A stretch of 64,000 nucleotides of DNA from Phanerodontia chrysosporium (taxonomy: Eukaryota > Basidiomycota > Agaricomycetes > Polyporales > Phanerochaetaceae), in assembly GCA_001910725.1 (NCBI GenBank), contig MJGA01000006.1:558001-622000 (forward strand), read 5' to 3'. The position numbers and the translations under genes were made by a program. Positions 21,289 through 34,126 of this stretch are shown piece by piece. The notes below the pieces were generated by a model. It made no database searches. It was not told the DNA's origin and saw nothing but the letters and a program-made list of their open reading frames with translations. How positions within the stretch are numbered: position 1 is the first letter of the stretch; each line of letters opens with the position of its first letter.

Positions 21289-24200
21289 CTACCCGCCCTT
21301 CGCATAGATCCACGATGTCAACCATGAGCGGGGTTCCCTCGCCCTTTCCTCGTCAGCTGCTTCTTGGCGTTGTCTCCGTTGCGCCGCAACCTGCTCTTCC
21401 GCGATTGCCTCGCTGACCACGACCTCCCGGGTAGAGATTATGCTCGTCGCAGCTGGGGTTGTCGCCCCGCTCGGGACCATGACACTCGGCATCCTAATGA
21501 CAGAGCGTAGGCCCGGAGAACCCGCAGTGAACTGCGAGCGCGTGGTAGACATGATGCCCATGCTGAGTGCGTCCACGGAAGAAGAGCGCTGTCGCCGGTG
21601 CATAGTGTCTGGCACGGACAAGTGTGAAGACGTTGGTCGGGTCACAAAGGACTCGGTGCCCAGCGAGAAGGATCTGAAGCCCGCGGAAGACGGTCTGTCG
21701 CGTAAGGGCGCCGGTCGTCGTGGACTAGACCGTCGGCCGCCGAGCTCACTGGCATGGCTCGGTCTCCTGGGAGGACGCACAGAAGGTCTCCGCACGGTAT
21801 CATCAGCAGTGCGAGGACGCTCAACAGAGCCGGCTGTCGGCGGAGCGCTGGTAGGCGGAGCAAGCATCTCGCTGTCTGCAGGAAGTTGCGGTGGTTGGAT
21901 CGACTCGGCATCTTCCTCCGTGCTATCAAAGCTCGTGACGAACGCGGAAGAGATTGCACTGCAGAGGAACTCGTCCTCCTGCCATGCTCCTAGTTTACCA
22001 GCGCCAGGCTCACTTGTAAGAGCCATGCGTAGGTCGACGGTATCGTCAAGATTAAGGATGCCGACAGGGTCGCGCGGTAGCCAGAGTGAATCGCTAATAG
22101 GACGAGTATAGTAAGGATTATCGTATGGTGTATCTGGATTGGATTCGTCATCCCAGACAGGATGAGGGGGGTGGCTAACGACCAGCGCCGGCCGGATGTG
22201 GTTGTCTTGAGGTGTTTCGGGTCGTTCCTGAGTTGGACTGTCATGGAGGGGCTCGTCGAGGGGGTCATCAATCATAGCATTCGAGACAGTCGTGTTGATC
22301 TTGGTGAGTAACCCGGCAGTAGACGTGCAAGGTCCAAGAGGTATTGTGGAGTCCGCAGGAGGGCTCTTGAAAGGGTTGGGTGGACGGTGATTGTTGCGTT
22401 GATGGTGTATCACGGTGCGATAGGACATGCCGACTCGGTTGGATAGTTTCCACGTCCAGTGCTGGATTCGAGAACGGCTACTAGATTTCTTGCCGTTATC
22501 GTTCTTCAGATCCTGCTGGGGTTGATCTAGTAGCTGGGAAGAACGATGAGGAACGGCTGAACCGCAGAGTATTTGCGCCTCCAGCATATCGTCGCGCTCG
22601 AACTTCGCACGACAAAACCGTGTCAAGCTATGTCTCGACGTCAGTGATAATTGTGCATTTGATTCTGCGACCGGGCTTACCTGATCTTCATGAATACTGT
22701 CAATATGATCAAGACCGCAGAAACGCCGACGTTGCCTTTCCGCTTAAGAACCACCATGAAAGCAAGGAAAGCGGCTTGCGCCAGTATAAGACCTGAAAGA
22801 CATAGGTTATTCGGAAGATTCCAAGAAACGTATTTGTTGACGCACCATCCAAAGAATATCGTATTAACCGGATAAGTAAAGCCTGGCCGTTTCCTTCGTA
22901 GTTCTTCGCATAGACATGTAATAACTAGCAGGTCTCAGTCTGAGGAATAGCATGCGAGTCCGAAGTCTGCGTACCTGATTCTTGACAACGACTGCAAATC
23001 TGTCAGCGCCGGCACAGGACAACAATGCCAGTGAAGCCTACCTGTTTCCACACAAAAATACAACAACCCAAACGGTAGCACAAGAGGATTCAGGACGGCG
23101 AACAGGAGGAGGATGTGGATGACGAGTAAATGGTTAGGTAGCCAATCTTCACAGGCAGTGCTCAGCGAAACGCAAACGTGATTATATGGAAGAAGCGTAC
23201 AGTAGAAGTTGAATGTTCGTGGCCGGATGCCGACTGCTCGCTTCCTTGGTGTGACCTGATGCTTGGTACTTGGATACAGTAGAAGAGGAAGACCAACTGT
23301 AGCAAGTTAACACAGACCGTATAGATAAGTATCAGGACGGATGACTTACACAGAGCCAATTCCAGTCCTCCGTGCATACCCATGTTGAAGATCACTACGT
23401 TCACGGTCAGCGCTGTATCGCACACGAAGGAGTACCCGACATACGCCATCCGACATAAAAAGGACCCGCTGTAGGAAAGCTATCGGCGACAACCTCGATC
23501 AGCTGTTCACCAGCGACCGACTTGAATGACACCAGGAATGATTGCAGGGCAGTGGTGCCCACACAGAAGAATACGAGAACGTTGACAATTAGGAACTTGT
23601 AGTAGCGTGTCATAATGCGGTCGTGTAGAGCGGATAGCGTGATGATCGTATGTGCCTTCTTTGCAATGAGGACTAAGGCAGCGAGTTAGAGCAGCCATGG
23701 TGGAATAAGGCCGGACTTACGAAGGAGAAGGGGAATGAGGAGCGTAAGGAGAGCCACGAGGATCGTAGGAACGAAGGATTCCAAGACCTCCGACTGCCAT
23801 TGATGATGGTCGAGATAGTTTTTCTAGACGGCGATTAGGCTCGACGCCACAGCTTAGAATACGAATGACATACCAAGCCTGGCCAGAAGGCACTGATGTT
23901 CTGGATCGACACTAAACCAACAATACTCGACACCGGGAACACCCAGAATATTGTGAAACCCCAGACACCGAGATTCACGACCCAGTCCTTCACGAACTAT
24001 GCTTGCGTGTCAGCGGTTGAATGAAAAGTACAGTCCCCGACAGCTTACCTCTGCGCGATAGGTCGACTTCATCAGCCGCGTCCAGTCCAGATCCTCATAT
24101 GACGGTGCCATAGTGACCAAGCACGCATTGACAGGGTTGTTCGGATGTACCGCAAGATACTTACAGGCCCTCCGCGCGTCCACAGGATCAGCAAAGGTGA

Positions 24201-26055
24201 CAAACGCCGTCGACATCGGGGCAAAGTCCTGAGGCGGCAGCGAGCGTTCTTCAGTGATCAAGCCGGTGAGGATGTTCAGCTTGGCAGTGTAGTAGTCGAT
24301 GGCGGGCACCGTCTTCCCTCTGAAGAGGGCAGAGAGATGTATCATGGGCTGGTATGCGTCCAACGTGCTGCGAGGAAGGCTGAGGAGCGCGTCCCAGATA
24401 GTCCTATGTTCTGGCGGGGCGCGAGGCTTGGCCGAAGGCCCAGATGAAGCTCCGTCCCTCGGCGCGGGATGAGGGAAGAACACTGAGCGAAGACGGTGAG
24501 CGAGAGTAGCAGTCGGCTTGCGTTCAGGTAGGAACGGGCTGAGGGTGCGGATAAGGAGATGCATCCGGTCCTCCCCCTCAGTTGTTCCTTCTTCAGTACC
24601 TGTAGCGGCTCGTTCGATATCCACGGAGCCAGCAGCGGAGCCGCGAGAGACCAGCCGAATGAGAGGCGCGAGGCGACGGAGCGCATAGTGGTCGCTTTGG
24701 GGGCGTTAACAACCTCGTCCACCGCATCGAGGGCATTGCGAGCGAGCTTGATGTGCGCCGTCTCGAGGCAGCGTAAGACCTCTTCGCGACGCTCGAGTAG
24801 CGATGCGAGTTCGGTCATTTTGCGCACGATCACGACGCGGTCTATGACCGGCACATCATGTGCAGCCTGTTTGGCATCCGCCTTGCTGTCTTCGCTACTG
24901 TCGGTCGAGTTCCGCGCCCGGATATCAAGCATACGAGATGCAAGTCGCACGCCCTTGTTGAATATGAAGGCAGCGGACCTATCGAGGAATCCAGGCTGAG
25001 CAGAAGAGCTCATACCCATTGTCGGCTTGGGAATGGGACGTGACATGTAGTACTCAAAGTATTCCCTCAGCTCATCCTCAGAGCGAAGCCCAGGGGGTAT
25101 ATTCGTAACCATGATGGTACGCGCACGTAATCCACGGGTTGAATGATCGTCGTCTAGCGGAGGAAGAGCCTGGAAGGGATAGTTTGGATGTGGATGCGGA
25201 TGATACTGAGAGTCCTTTTCTTCCTGCTTCCTGTTCGCGACGCGCTCGGCGGATTCTCTGATCTTGGCAGCTCGGAGATCGAACGTCCCGCGGATTATCC
25301 AGTGCAGCGTACCGACCCAGCTCACAGTCACCCAGATGAGTAGAAGGAGATGTATCCAGAGTAGAGATGAGCCCTTAGTAGTGTTGACCAGAGAAGATAT
25401 TGAGGCGCGTGTCATAGATTTAGGTGAGACAGAATCGTCGGCAAATGTGACATGAATGGGTAGTAGGATGGGGAAAGTCGTGACAGTGTGTATCAGGGCG
25501 AAACGTACTGGAAGGACCGTAGTGAGCCAACATCTCCGTGGATATAAAGGAGTACTTACCGCATCCATGGAGGAGACGCACATACAACGACGCGTCCACC
25601 CCTCGCAACTCGTTGAACTTGCTTTCAGGGAATGTTAAGACTTGGTGGATCCATGAGAGCGGCCAACCTTGTGATATGGGTGGTGACGGCTTCCTGTAGT
25701 GTGCAATCATTTAACATGCCCGGAACATTCATGTATTAGCCCGCTTACTTGGCCCAAGACCTAGCTTGGTAGAGGCTTCGGAAGCGGTCAGCCTATCGAG
25801 GGTCGGTTGGTAGGCGGGCAGACTCACTAGCCAAACTGCCAGCTCTCTACACTCCCCAGGCCCTTGGGCGGGTTGGGACCTCTCCTCTTTCGTTTGAAGT
25901 GTTCGTGAAATGTAATGGCGATAACGAAGATTCCCACCGCTATGACGGACTGGTTGATGAGCCCACTGGGGAAGCGTAAGTCGTGAGCTTCAGCATGCGG
26001 GGGAGGAGTCGCACCTGTAGTCTTTAGAGAATGGCCGCTTCTGTATGGTGGCCAT
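21289..26055 (-). CDS. CSC1: CSC1/RSN1-type (OSCA/TMEM63) cation channel, multi-exon; one apparent 1-nt break
   Basis: Stress- or osmotically gated cation channel family. The N-terminal domain starts MATIQKRPFSKDY, spliced to SGLINQSVIAVGIFVIAITF, the first TM. The second and third TMs include FPILLPIHVTF and LLWIHLLLLIWVTVSWVG. The cytosolic RRM-like PHM7 domain holds RARTIMVTNIPPGLRSEDEL and, after it, STAFVTFADPVDARRACKYL. A run of TM exons at about 24.0-22.7 kb forms the DUF221 channel core, and a long Ser/Pro-rich cytosolic tail (22626-21289) ends LTSWIYAKGG. Over 1,300 residues, longer than yeast Csc1 mainly because of the tail. Near 24,693-24,697 the frame changes between NAPK and DHYALRRLAPLIRLVS; one missing base explains it. 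It shares a 211-bp divergent promoter with NDUFS4. Confidence 0.88.
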
Positions 26056-26266
26056 TCGTGAGGAGTGCACTGCAGCATGGGCGAAGGCAAGTTTGCACAA
26101 GAGGGTGTTCTCCACCAAGTACTTCCCAATTGATGGGTACCAACCACACGCGAGGATGGTTCGGCTCGATTGCCAGCCATCAACGCCATCACACGAACCG
26201 ATCTCCGCTGGCGGACTGCCCCGAGCCCGCCTGCACCGTTGCAGCTCCAGTCCTCTTTCGTCCACC
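26056..26266. promoter_or_regulatory. Shared divergent promoter, CSC1-like and NDUFS4
   Basis: Only 211 bp separate the two opposite start codons, so core promoters and 5' leaders of both genes must lie here. No single TATA element is obvious. Confidence 0.5.
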
Positions 26267-27011
26267 ATGTCTCTCCTCCAACCATGCCGGCAGGCCCTCA
26301 CTAGGGCTCTGCCTCAGCGCGTAGGCGCTGCTGCCAGGATGTACTCCAACGAAGGCCCTAGCGGAAACCTTACCCAGAAGCCCCCTGCAGATGTTGTCCC
26401 CGGTGCCCCCGCCGCGGAGGTCACTACCGCAGAGATTATCAGCGGTGCTCCTGGTACGCTATGTGCATACGCTGTTTTCAATGCGTGATTCATTCTGTCC
26501 CTTGTTCCTCCAGTTGAGCTCCGTCACCGCGCCGTCCGTATCTTCCAGCCCACGCGAAGCACGACCCAGAGCGGAAGCGGCAAGTCCAACCGCTGGAGGA
26601 TCGACTGGGACATCCTGCAGGGAGGAGGTCGCTGGGAGAACCCGCTTATGGGCTGGGCCTCTTCGTGAGTAGTCACATCCTCGTAGCTCGCACGTCCCGT
26701 GGTACTTACCAAATGTGATAGTGCTGATTACATGCAGGGCACTCGTCTGTCTTTCAAGAGCAAGGAAGATGCCATTCATTTTGCGGAGAAGCAGGGTAGG
26801 TCCATCCCGTTCTGCGCAGACAACACCACGCTCATCGTTTCTCAGGCTGGGACTACTACGTGTATGTTGCAGAATGCATATGCGGGCCTTTGATGTTCAC
26901 TTACAGGTCATATGTAGCCAGTCCGCCGAAGTCAAGCGCATCCCACCAAAGAACTACGCGGAGAACTTTGTTTACAAGCCCAACAAGCTCCGTATCTGCC
27001 GGACCAAGTAG
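26267..27011 (+). CDS. NDUFS4: NADH:ubiquinone oxidoreductase 18-kDa subunit (NDUFS4), mitochondrial
   Basis: Accessory subunit of the matrix arm of respiratory complex I. The N-terminus is a mitochondrial presequence (MSLLQPCRQALTRALPQRVG). The conserved ETC_C1_NDUFA4/NDUFS4 domain follows: RHRAVRIFQPTRSTTQSGSG, WRIDWDILQGGGRWENPLMG, DYMQGTRLSFKSKEDAIHFA, EKQGWDYYV (formed by splicing) and KNYAENFVYKPNKLRICRTK at the C-terminus. Four introns, all GT-AG. Length about 175 residues, as usual. No frame break. Confidence 0.95.
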
Positions 27012-27258
27012 AGGACGACCTTTTGTGTCATGCACGAATATAATCGCCTTCAAACTCACACTGTTTGACATATCGAAATACCCTTCCATTGTGACCGATG
27101 GTATAGCAGAATACATGAATGCAGTAAGTACATGCCGAAGATGACGCATTGGAATCCAAGTCCTTTTTGCCGAGAGCGAGAAATGTGCCGTGGGGTCGTG
27201 GAAAGTGTCGTTGCAAGGGTCGTCTCTGAATCATTGCAGGGTTTCGGCTCTTTGCGAG

Positions 27259-30200
27259 CTACGACTCGCTCGCCTTGTCGAAGCCGACAATCTGGCTCTT
27301 TGGGCGCGCTTTGATCACTGGATACTGCTTCACATCCGGTGGCTCCTCTTCTTCTGTCATCGACTCGTCGTCGCTGTCGCTTATCCTGCGGTGCCGTGGT
27401 GGTCGCCCAACGATGCTGACGACCCGCGAAGCACGCGCAGTTGCATCCCCGGACGGTGACCTGACGCGCAGCTTCACGGCGTGCTCCTGGAGCTGCTTCA
27501 CAACGGTGTCGTCCAGCTCGATGTTGAAGAGATCCAGGATGTAGCGCCGCACCGGCAGTCGGTATCGCTGTGAAGAAATGGTGTGCAATGCGCGGTATAG
27601 CATGCTCGTCGAAGAAAAGATGTGCTTGTACTTCGAACGAGACTTCATGCTGTTGAAAACTCAATAATGCTATACACGGTTCATTCATCACTGACGCGTA
27701 CCGAGCCAGCGTCCGGGAAGCTGCGTTCGCAACGACAGTGTTTGCCAGGTTGAAGATCGCAGTGAGGACCTCGTTCTCCTCCTCAGTTGCTGGCGGCTCT
27801 AACCGACTTTGATCTTGCCAGAGGTCGTGGGTTGGCTCCCAGTGAGGTATCTAAGACTAGGTAAGCCACATACCTAGCTGAGAGAGAAAGTAACTTACCG
27901 ACACCAAGCGCTCAATGTCCGCCGGGACACACATCCCCGTAGGCAATCCAAGCGGGGAGAGTGCTGCCTCCCAATGGTAGTCATCGAGCACTTCCGCGCC
28001 TTGCGGAGTCGAAGAAATGAGTCCAAGAACAAAGAAGCATGTCCTACAGAGACTCTCAGTATAAGCCACGTCTCAATTGTCCTTTGCTCACCCTCGCACA
28101 GAGAGCACCAGTGACTGCTCTGCAATCTCCAAGATGGTCGGGATGACCTCCTCTTCCTCAAGGAATGGAAGGCCTCTTTCGCTCGCTCCAATGTTACCCT
28201 GAGGAAAAGTTTACAGTAAGCACCTGACCTTGCAGCTGCTGCTACATGTGCACGTACCACTGCCCACAACACGCTTTTGAGTTTGAGAATGAGGTCCTGG
28301 TCTTCGCATTCGAAGCGATGCTGCCGAATAAATTCGGCAAATTCGGAGAAATGGCCCTTCTCCTGCAAGACCTGGCATCCGAGCTCGGTCTTCGCCATGA
28401 CACCGTAGAAATGCGGGGGTACTGTCATTTCGGCCCTGCTATACACAGAGTATGGATGAACAAGAGGAGTACATAGATAGCGTTTGACATACATATTGTC
28501 GTCTTCGGAGTCAGACGGTGTAAAGCCAAACGCTTTGGCGAGGAAGACTTCAATGTGGACGACATAGTGGAGGTTGCGCTCCTAAAAGCCTGTCAGTAGA
28601 TGTGAAACCTGCGTCTCGTTGAAGCTTACGTGGAACCATGAGTCCATTTCCCTGTCAATGTAGTCCGCTGCGTACAAGTATCGGAAGCCAAGCGTCGTAG
28701 ACATGAACCTACAGTGGGTGTTGAACAGGTGCTGACAGCTTAATGTGAACGCAGCATGACTCACTTTAACAACAACGGATGGCCGATGTCGCCAAGGTGC
28801 TCCAGCGTCGGGTGCATCTCAACAACCACTTCGAGCACATCTGGGGACTCGCAAGCGTCCTCGAGGTATCGAACCGCTACCTCCTGCACGGTCATGTCCG
28901 GGTCGTAGAGCTGCGTGAGCAGGAGACGCAGCGCCCAAGCGTTTGCCTGCGATCTTCCACGTATCAGCTCACCGAGATGGTTGGTGGCGAACAGACGAAT
29001 CTCGCGGTAGCTCGACGTCAATGCCTTCGCAAGCACAATGCGCGAGTGGCCGTCGCTAGCAAACTCGGTGATGAGGAACTGGGAAGCAAGAGTTCCGAGC
29101 CGCTCACATTGAATAGTCTAGGTTCTCGATCATAGCTTTGATCAAGTCCTGCCTGTCTCTCAGTTCTGTTAAGTGGTAGAAGGCCGTGAAGAGCTTGAAC
29201 TTCTCCATGAGCCTAGAAGTTGCGTCAATAAAGCTGAGTCTTCATACGGAAAGAAGAAGACGTACTCCAGACCCTCCTTCCGCTTACTGAGAGTGCCTAA
29301 CATCTCAAAATAGCCATACGTAAGTGTCTCCTGCATCCGCCGCTTCGAGAATATTGGTTCATCGGTCTGAGAGGCATTCGACTAGGAGTAGAGATCTTCC
29401 ATGAGTAATGAACAACGCTGCATCCGTGGCATTCAAACTCACAGGGTCGAGCTGTGCAAAAGCCTGGACTATTTGCCCCAGGAACTCGTCCTCCTGGAGG
29501 AAGCGCGTGCCCTCCGAACTGGCAAGAAGCGCATTCATGAGGAGGCAGCCCAATTTGATCCACCGTATGTTCGACTTATTCTTGCTAAGGTCGGAAAAGC
29601 GATTGCGGCTGAACGGGTAGTAGAACGAGATGAGCTTGCGCACGTAACGCGAGACCTTGATCGCCTCCTCCATGCGCTTCGGGTTCAGGAACGGTCCCTC
29701 CATGAGATCCTGAAGTATCTCGAAGTTCCACTTCGTCTGGTCCTTGACTGTCATGACTTGGCTGTCAAGCAGGAGCGTTTGGAATGTCTTATCGTCCATC
29801 TGCAACCCTTGCTTGATTTTCGCCTGCTCAACCTGCTTCTGCCCGCGTCTGATGGCGTCTTCGACAGAGTTCGCTCTAAGGCAGCGTTTAGTCGTGGACA
29901 TGACAGGCCGACGATATCGATACACACCTCGGCCTTGATGAGTCTTTCACCACCGCAGGTTGCAACCGCATACGATGCCGGTTGTAGCTGTCGATAGCTG
30001 ACAAAGTGGAAGTGCCTATCACGCGACTGTCTCCCTGGCCGTAATCGGAAGCCAAAGTAAACACCCGGGGCAAAGCCTGTATCTTCGCTGCCATCGACAG
30101 CGGGAGCACGCGATTGGCGGTGTGCAAAATCTCCGCAATGAGCAAAGTCGCTTTGCGATGCAGGTTGGAGCCCGACTGCGTGGGCTCTTCTTCGAGGGTT

Positions 30201-32495
30201 GTCTCCTCGAGCATCGCCGTCAAAGCCTGTGAAAGGATTGTCAGATCACGCGAGTACTGTTTTGTGCAGGTTTACATACGTCCATCAAGCCCGCACTGTT
30301 GAAGACGAGGATCAACAGTCCGATGTACTGCTCCGTGAGCTTCAAGGCGTCTTGCGGCTTTGTTGGCCCCTCCGTTGATTTCTGTTCGACATTTCTTCGC
30401 GTTCTGCGATACACTAGCAAGTCGGTCAGGCGCGACATCACCCACAGGGCCAGACTGTGGACACATACTCGTCAACCGTCGACCGTCAATGAAGGCTTGA
30501 TGCCATTCTGGAGGCTTGATATTGAAGAGATCGAAGAACAAGTCCAGAATGATTTCCTACACGATGCGTTAGACATGCGTCCGGGATCAGAAAGAGGCTA
30601 GCTCACCCTCGTTTGCAGAGACGGTATTCGAAGGCCATCCACGAGAGCTCGCAAAGCGACTTTGTCGTGCACACAGAAGTACAGCAAGCCTGTCGCGTAC
30701 ACACGTCATTTGACTGTATAAGCGAGAGAGCCAATAAGCTTACCGCTCCATGTCCGCAGCATCGAAGCGATGATTTTCGTGCTGGCCCGCATCCTCTCAG
30801 CGTGCTCCGTGCCCTTGCCATAGGCGTCCGTGACACCGGACAGGGCCATCTACCCAGATCGAGCAGGTCAGTCTCAGGAAACCCAACGGGTGTATTAGAC
30901 GCACCTCTAGGTCAGTCCCCGGATGCAGGAACGCCCGCGTCCTCGGGGAGTCCGCGATGTACAGGAACGCAGACGAGATCATCGGGGCCATCTCGATGGG
31001 GCCCTCCGAGAGCGCGTGCAGCAGGAGGCGGATGCCGTCCGTCCGAGAGACCAGCGCCACGTCGATGAGCACTGCATCAGCGCGGCGCGATCAGCATCAC
31101 AAAGAGAAAAGAGTGCGGGCACACACGCACAGATTTCCGTGAGCGTCTGCAGACAGATCGGCCTGAACATCTCGTCGGGCTGTTCTGCGACTGCCATGAA
31201 CGCCCGCATCACCGCGTCCGACAATGGCACAGTGCCACAGCCGACCGCAGCCCCGGGGCCGCGGCGCGACGAGCCTATCTCCACGATGGCTCGTATGAGT
31301 TTGATGACCTGCTCCTTCTCGACGGCGTGCTTCGTGTCGCGTGCAAGGGACCTGATATATGCGGTCAGAAGAGGAGAGATATCAAGGAAAGCAGACGCGT
31401 ACTTGACTATGTACCAGTCCAGTGACTGCTCTTGAAGCTTCTCCACAGACTGTGGGTTAACCAGCATGTGACGAATAAGCCGATACGCGACTGCTCGGCT
31501 GTGCTTCGTGGCTCGGTCCGATAAGGCGGGGGTGACACTGCAGGAAACTGGTAAATAGAAAGTGAAAGGGAGAACCTGGAGGAAGCGTACGCCTGCACCA
31601 CATCAGGGATGTTCATTTCGTATCGCACACGCAGATTCCGCTGCAGGACATTCGTGAGCTGGTTCATGGCCTCGATTCGCATTCGACTAATCTCGGCGTC
31701 GGTGGGAGCGGAAGGAGTAGAGGATGATGGGGATTCAGGAGGTGATTTGCTTCCACTCTGGCTGGCGAGCTTGTGCAAGGTACGAATGTAGCTGCTGGCT
31801 TGCTGGAGGGCCGTACGGAAATCCTCTGGGACAACTGAGCTAGAGACGGTCTTGCAATGCTTAGAAACACACCTCGTTCCTCAGTGTCATCTTTTGCCTT
31901 GCGGAGGCCTTGAAGAGGCGCTCCGTTGAACATTCGCTTTGCTGCATCCGTTCCATTAACACCTCTCCGTGCTCCTCGCGTATCTGCGCCTCCGTCAGCA
32001 CACGACAAGCTGCGGCACCATCCAACATACGCGATTCAATCTTTTTCTGAATAGCGTCGATCTTTATTCGTGCCATCTCCAGCTCTTCCTCCACTTGTAT
32101 GCGCAGATTTTCCTGTTTGGCAAATACCTTCAGTTCAGTCCACCTCGCTAGGCTTGCACCGCGAGTCAGACACGTACCTCCATGGGCATCCTAAGCAGGT
32201 TCTCTGCACCCTCTTTGATGCGGTTCTCGACCTGCAGCTGGGCGTTGAGAGCCTGCAGCTGCAAGTATCCGTGACATGTCAGTACGCTGCCCGACAGCCG
32301 GACGCAGCCACGCACCTGGTCCAGGGGCTTCTCCTCTTCGCCATCGGGATCCGGTTCTGGTACAGCCATACCGTTGGGCTGCGCAGGAGCCGCAGGCGGC
32401 GCAGCGTTGGACACGACGGACGCAGCGCCGTCGCTGCTGCGAGACTTGTGCGACACACGGTCGCGATGATCGAGTATGTGTGCCGGAAGCGGCAT
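27259..32495 (-). CDS. Rictor homologue (TORC2 subunit; Ste20/Tsc11 type), multi-exon
   Basis: Scaffold of TOR complex 2, which signals to AGC kinases in cell growth, actin and sphingolipid control. The start is MPLPAHILDHRDRVSHK (ATG at 32495). An HR1-like coiled coil follows (ARIKIDAIQKKIESRMLDGA), then armadillo-like Rictor N-terminal repeats (LQRNLRVRYEMN, EKLQEQSLDWYIVK). The Rictor middle domain includes DKTFQTLLLDSQVMTVKD and TKWNFEILQDLMEGPFLNPK. The conserved fungal Rictor stretch RIVLAKALTSSYREIRLFAT is present, then FRYLYAADYIDREMDSWFHE, the RasGEF-N-like part, GFTPSD, PPHFYGVMAKTELGCQVLQ and WAVGNIGASEKGLPFL. The C-terminal exon (27648-27259) ends FDKASES after an acidic patch. 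About 20 introns and roughly 1,350-1,450 residues, normal for fungi. Identification rests on several independent conserved blocks in order. Confidence 0.9.
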
Positions 32496-32947
32496 GGCGC
32501 TTGCAACGGCGAGAGTCAGAGTGTGGATATGTGCAGGCCGTAGGTGTCTGCCAGCGCACCCTGCGCAGGGCGTGCCGAGGTCGTCTGAGACGTGAAGGAG
32601 CAAAGCGAGGACGCGACCCGCTCAGCCCTCGGACTCTGGCTCCGTGCCTCGATCAATCTCCTTGTTCCGGCGTCTATCACCTCCCAAACAACCTTGCGCG
32701 CTCTCCCAGCAAAGCAGCGACCTGCCCAAACCACTGTTCAGCAGCTTCAACGTGTATACCACCCAGACGTATGATAATGCGTGACTGTGCCATCGGTAGG
32801 TATGGACAATCTCGGTACGGTACATATGTTCAGACGTTGTCATCAAGCTAAAGTGAACATCAGGACAAATTAGAAACTCCTGCTGCTGCGCCAATTCTCA
32901 TGTCCGTGCCTCTAACAACTCAATGCGGCCGATATGACCAATCACAC
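32496..32947. other. Rictor promoter and Mn-SOD 3' region
   Basis: No supported gene; ORFs on both strands are short shadows. Confidence 0.4.
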
Positions 32948-33917
32948 TTAAGATGAAGCACGCTCCGCTGCCTCAGCCCAGCGCTTTTCTGCTTCTCTCC
33001 AATTGATCACGTTCCAAATGGCTTGAAGGTACTAGTAAACATGTCGTCAAGTTGAGATTATTCACTACTAGACTGAGACGATACTCACGTCTTGTTTGAC
33101 ATTCTTGTATTGAAGGTAATACGACTGGTCATGGATTAGTTAACATCGTGACAGAGCAAAGTATTCAACTAACATGTTCCCAGATGTCGATGCCGATGAT
33201 GGGATCGTGTGCTGCTGCGCCATCAGCGGCATGACCCGTAGAAAAACATTCAAATGACGCCTACAAAGTAGCGGATCCTGGTTGGCAGTGGTTACGACCT
33301 CGAGCTTGTCTGTCCAAGCGTTGTACCCGAGCCAACCCCAACCGGAACCTTGGATGGCTGCGGTCTCAGCCATGAGTCTTTTCTTGAATACTAGTTCTGT
33401 CACGTTATCTCATGAGGGAGTGGATTTAGATATGCCTTACTATCGAAAGAGCCGAAGTCGCGCTCAATAGTCTCTTTCAAAGGGCCGTCGCGGAGCTTCC
33501 CGCCGCCTGCATTCTGTGGGGCAAGGATCCGCCAGAAGAGTGTGTGGTTGATATGGCCTAATCTCGGCGTAAGCTAAGTACACGGTGACAATCAAATACA
33601 TGTACCTCCGCCATTGAATTTGAGAGCTGGCTGCAACTTTATCCGTTCCTTTGTAGAGGTCGCTTTAGCGTATTTCTCTTCTGCGGCATTGAGGCCGTCA
33701 ACATATGCCTGATGATGCTTTGCGTGGTGTAACTTCATGATTTCGCCTGAGATGTGCGGCTCCAATGCCTTGACTAGGTCTGAGAGCTGATTGAAAAGGG
33801 GTTTAGCTAGATACGCACATTGTAATCGTAGGCTAGCTGAGGAAGGGTATGAACTGATGCCCTCAATGCTCTGCTAGCTGGGCGAGCACGGGCAACAGGA
33901 TGCATGAGGGCGAGCAT
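32948..33917 (-). CDS. SOD2: Mitochondrial Mn superoxide dismutase
   Basis: Matrix superoxide dismutase. The presequence is basic ([20 protein letters not shown]), followed by [13 protein letters not shown], the usual mature start region. Ligands and signatures: [14 protein letters not shown] (first His), [11 protein letters not shown] (second His), [10 protein letters not shown] (Mn-type Trp/Gly motif) and [11 protein letters not shown] (Asp and His ligands), then [17 protein letters not shown]. The protein ends [14 protein letters not shown]. About seven introns, each needed to restore these motifs. No frame break. It diverges from the RING/TRAF-type gene across 209 bp. Confidence 0.94.
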
Positions 33918-34126
33918 TTTCTCAGTGAGCGGTGTGGTGAGAGGAGAAATGTGCAGAGGAGGCTGTCACCGAGACCTGACGCGGATGGCTTGCCATACTT
34001 GGCGATAGGAGCTGACGTCACGAGAGGTGTCGTCGTTACGTGGGCGTCTGAAAGAAGCTTTGTGGCGTCCGGCTTCTTCCCCGTCGCCGACAGCCGCCTG
34101 GCGCCAATCACGCTCTCACCTGCGCC
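33918..34126. promoter_or_regulatory. Shared divergent promoter, Mn-SOD and RING/TRAF-type gene
   Basis: 209 bp between opposite start codons; the only sequence available for both core promoters. Confidence 0.5.
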
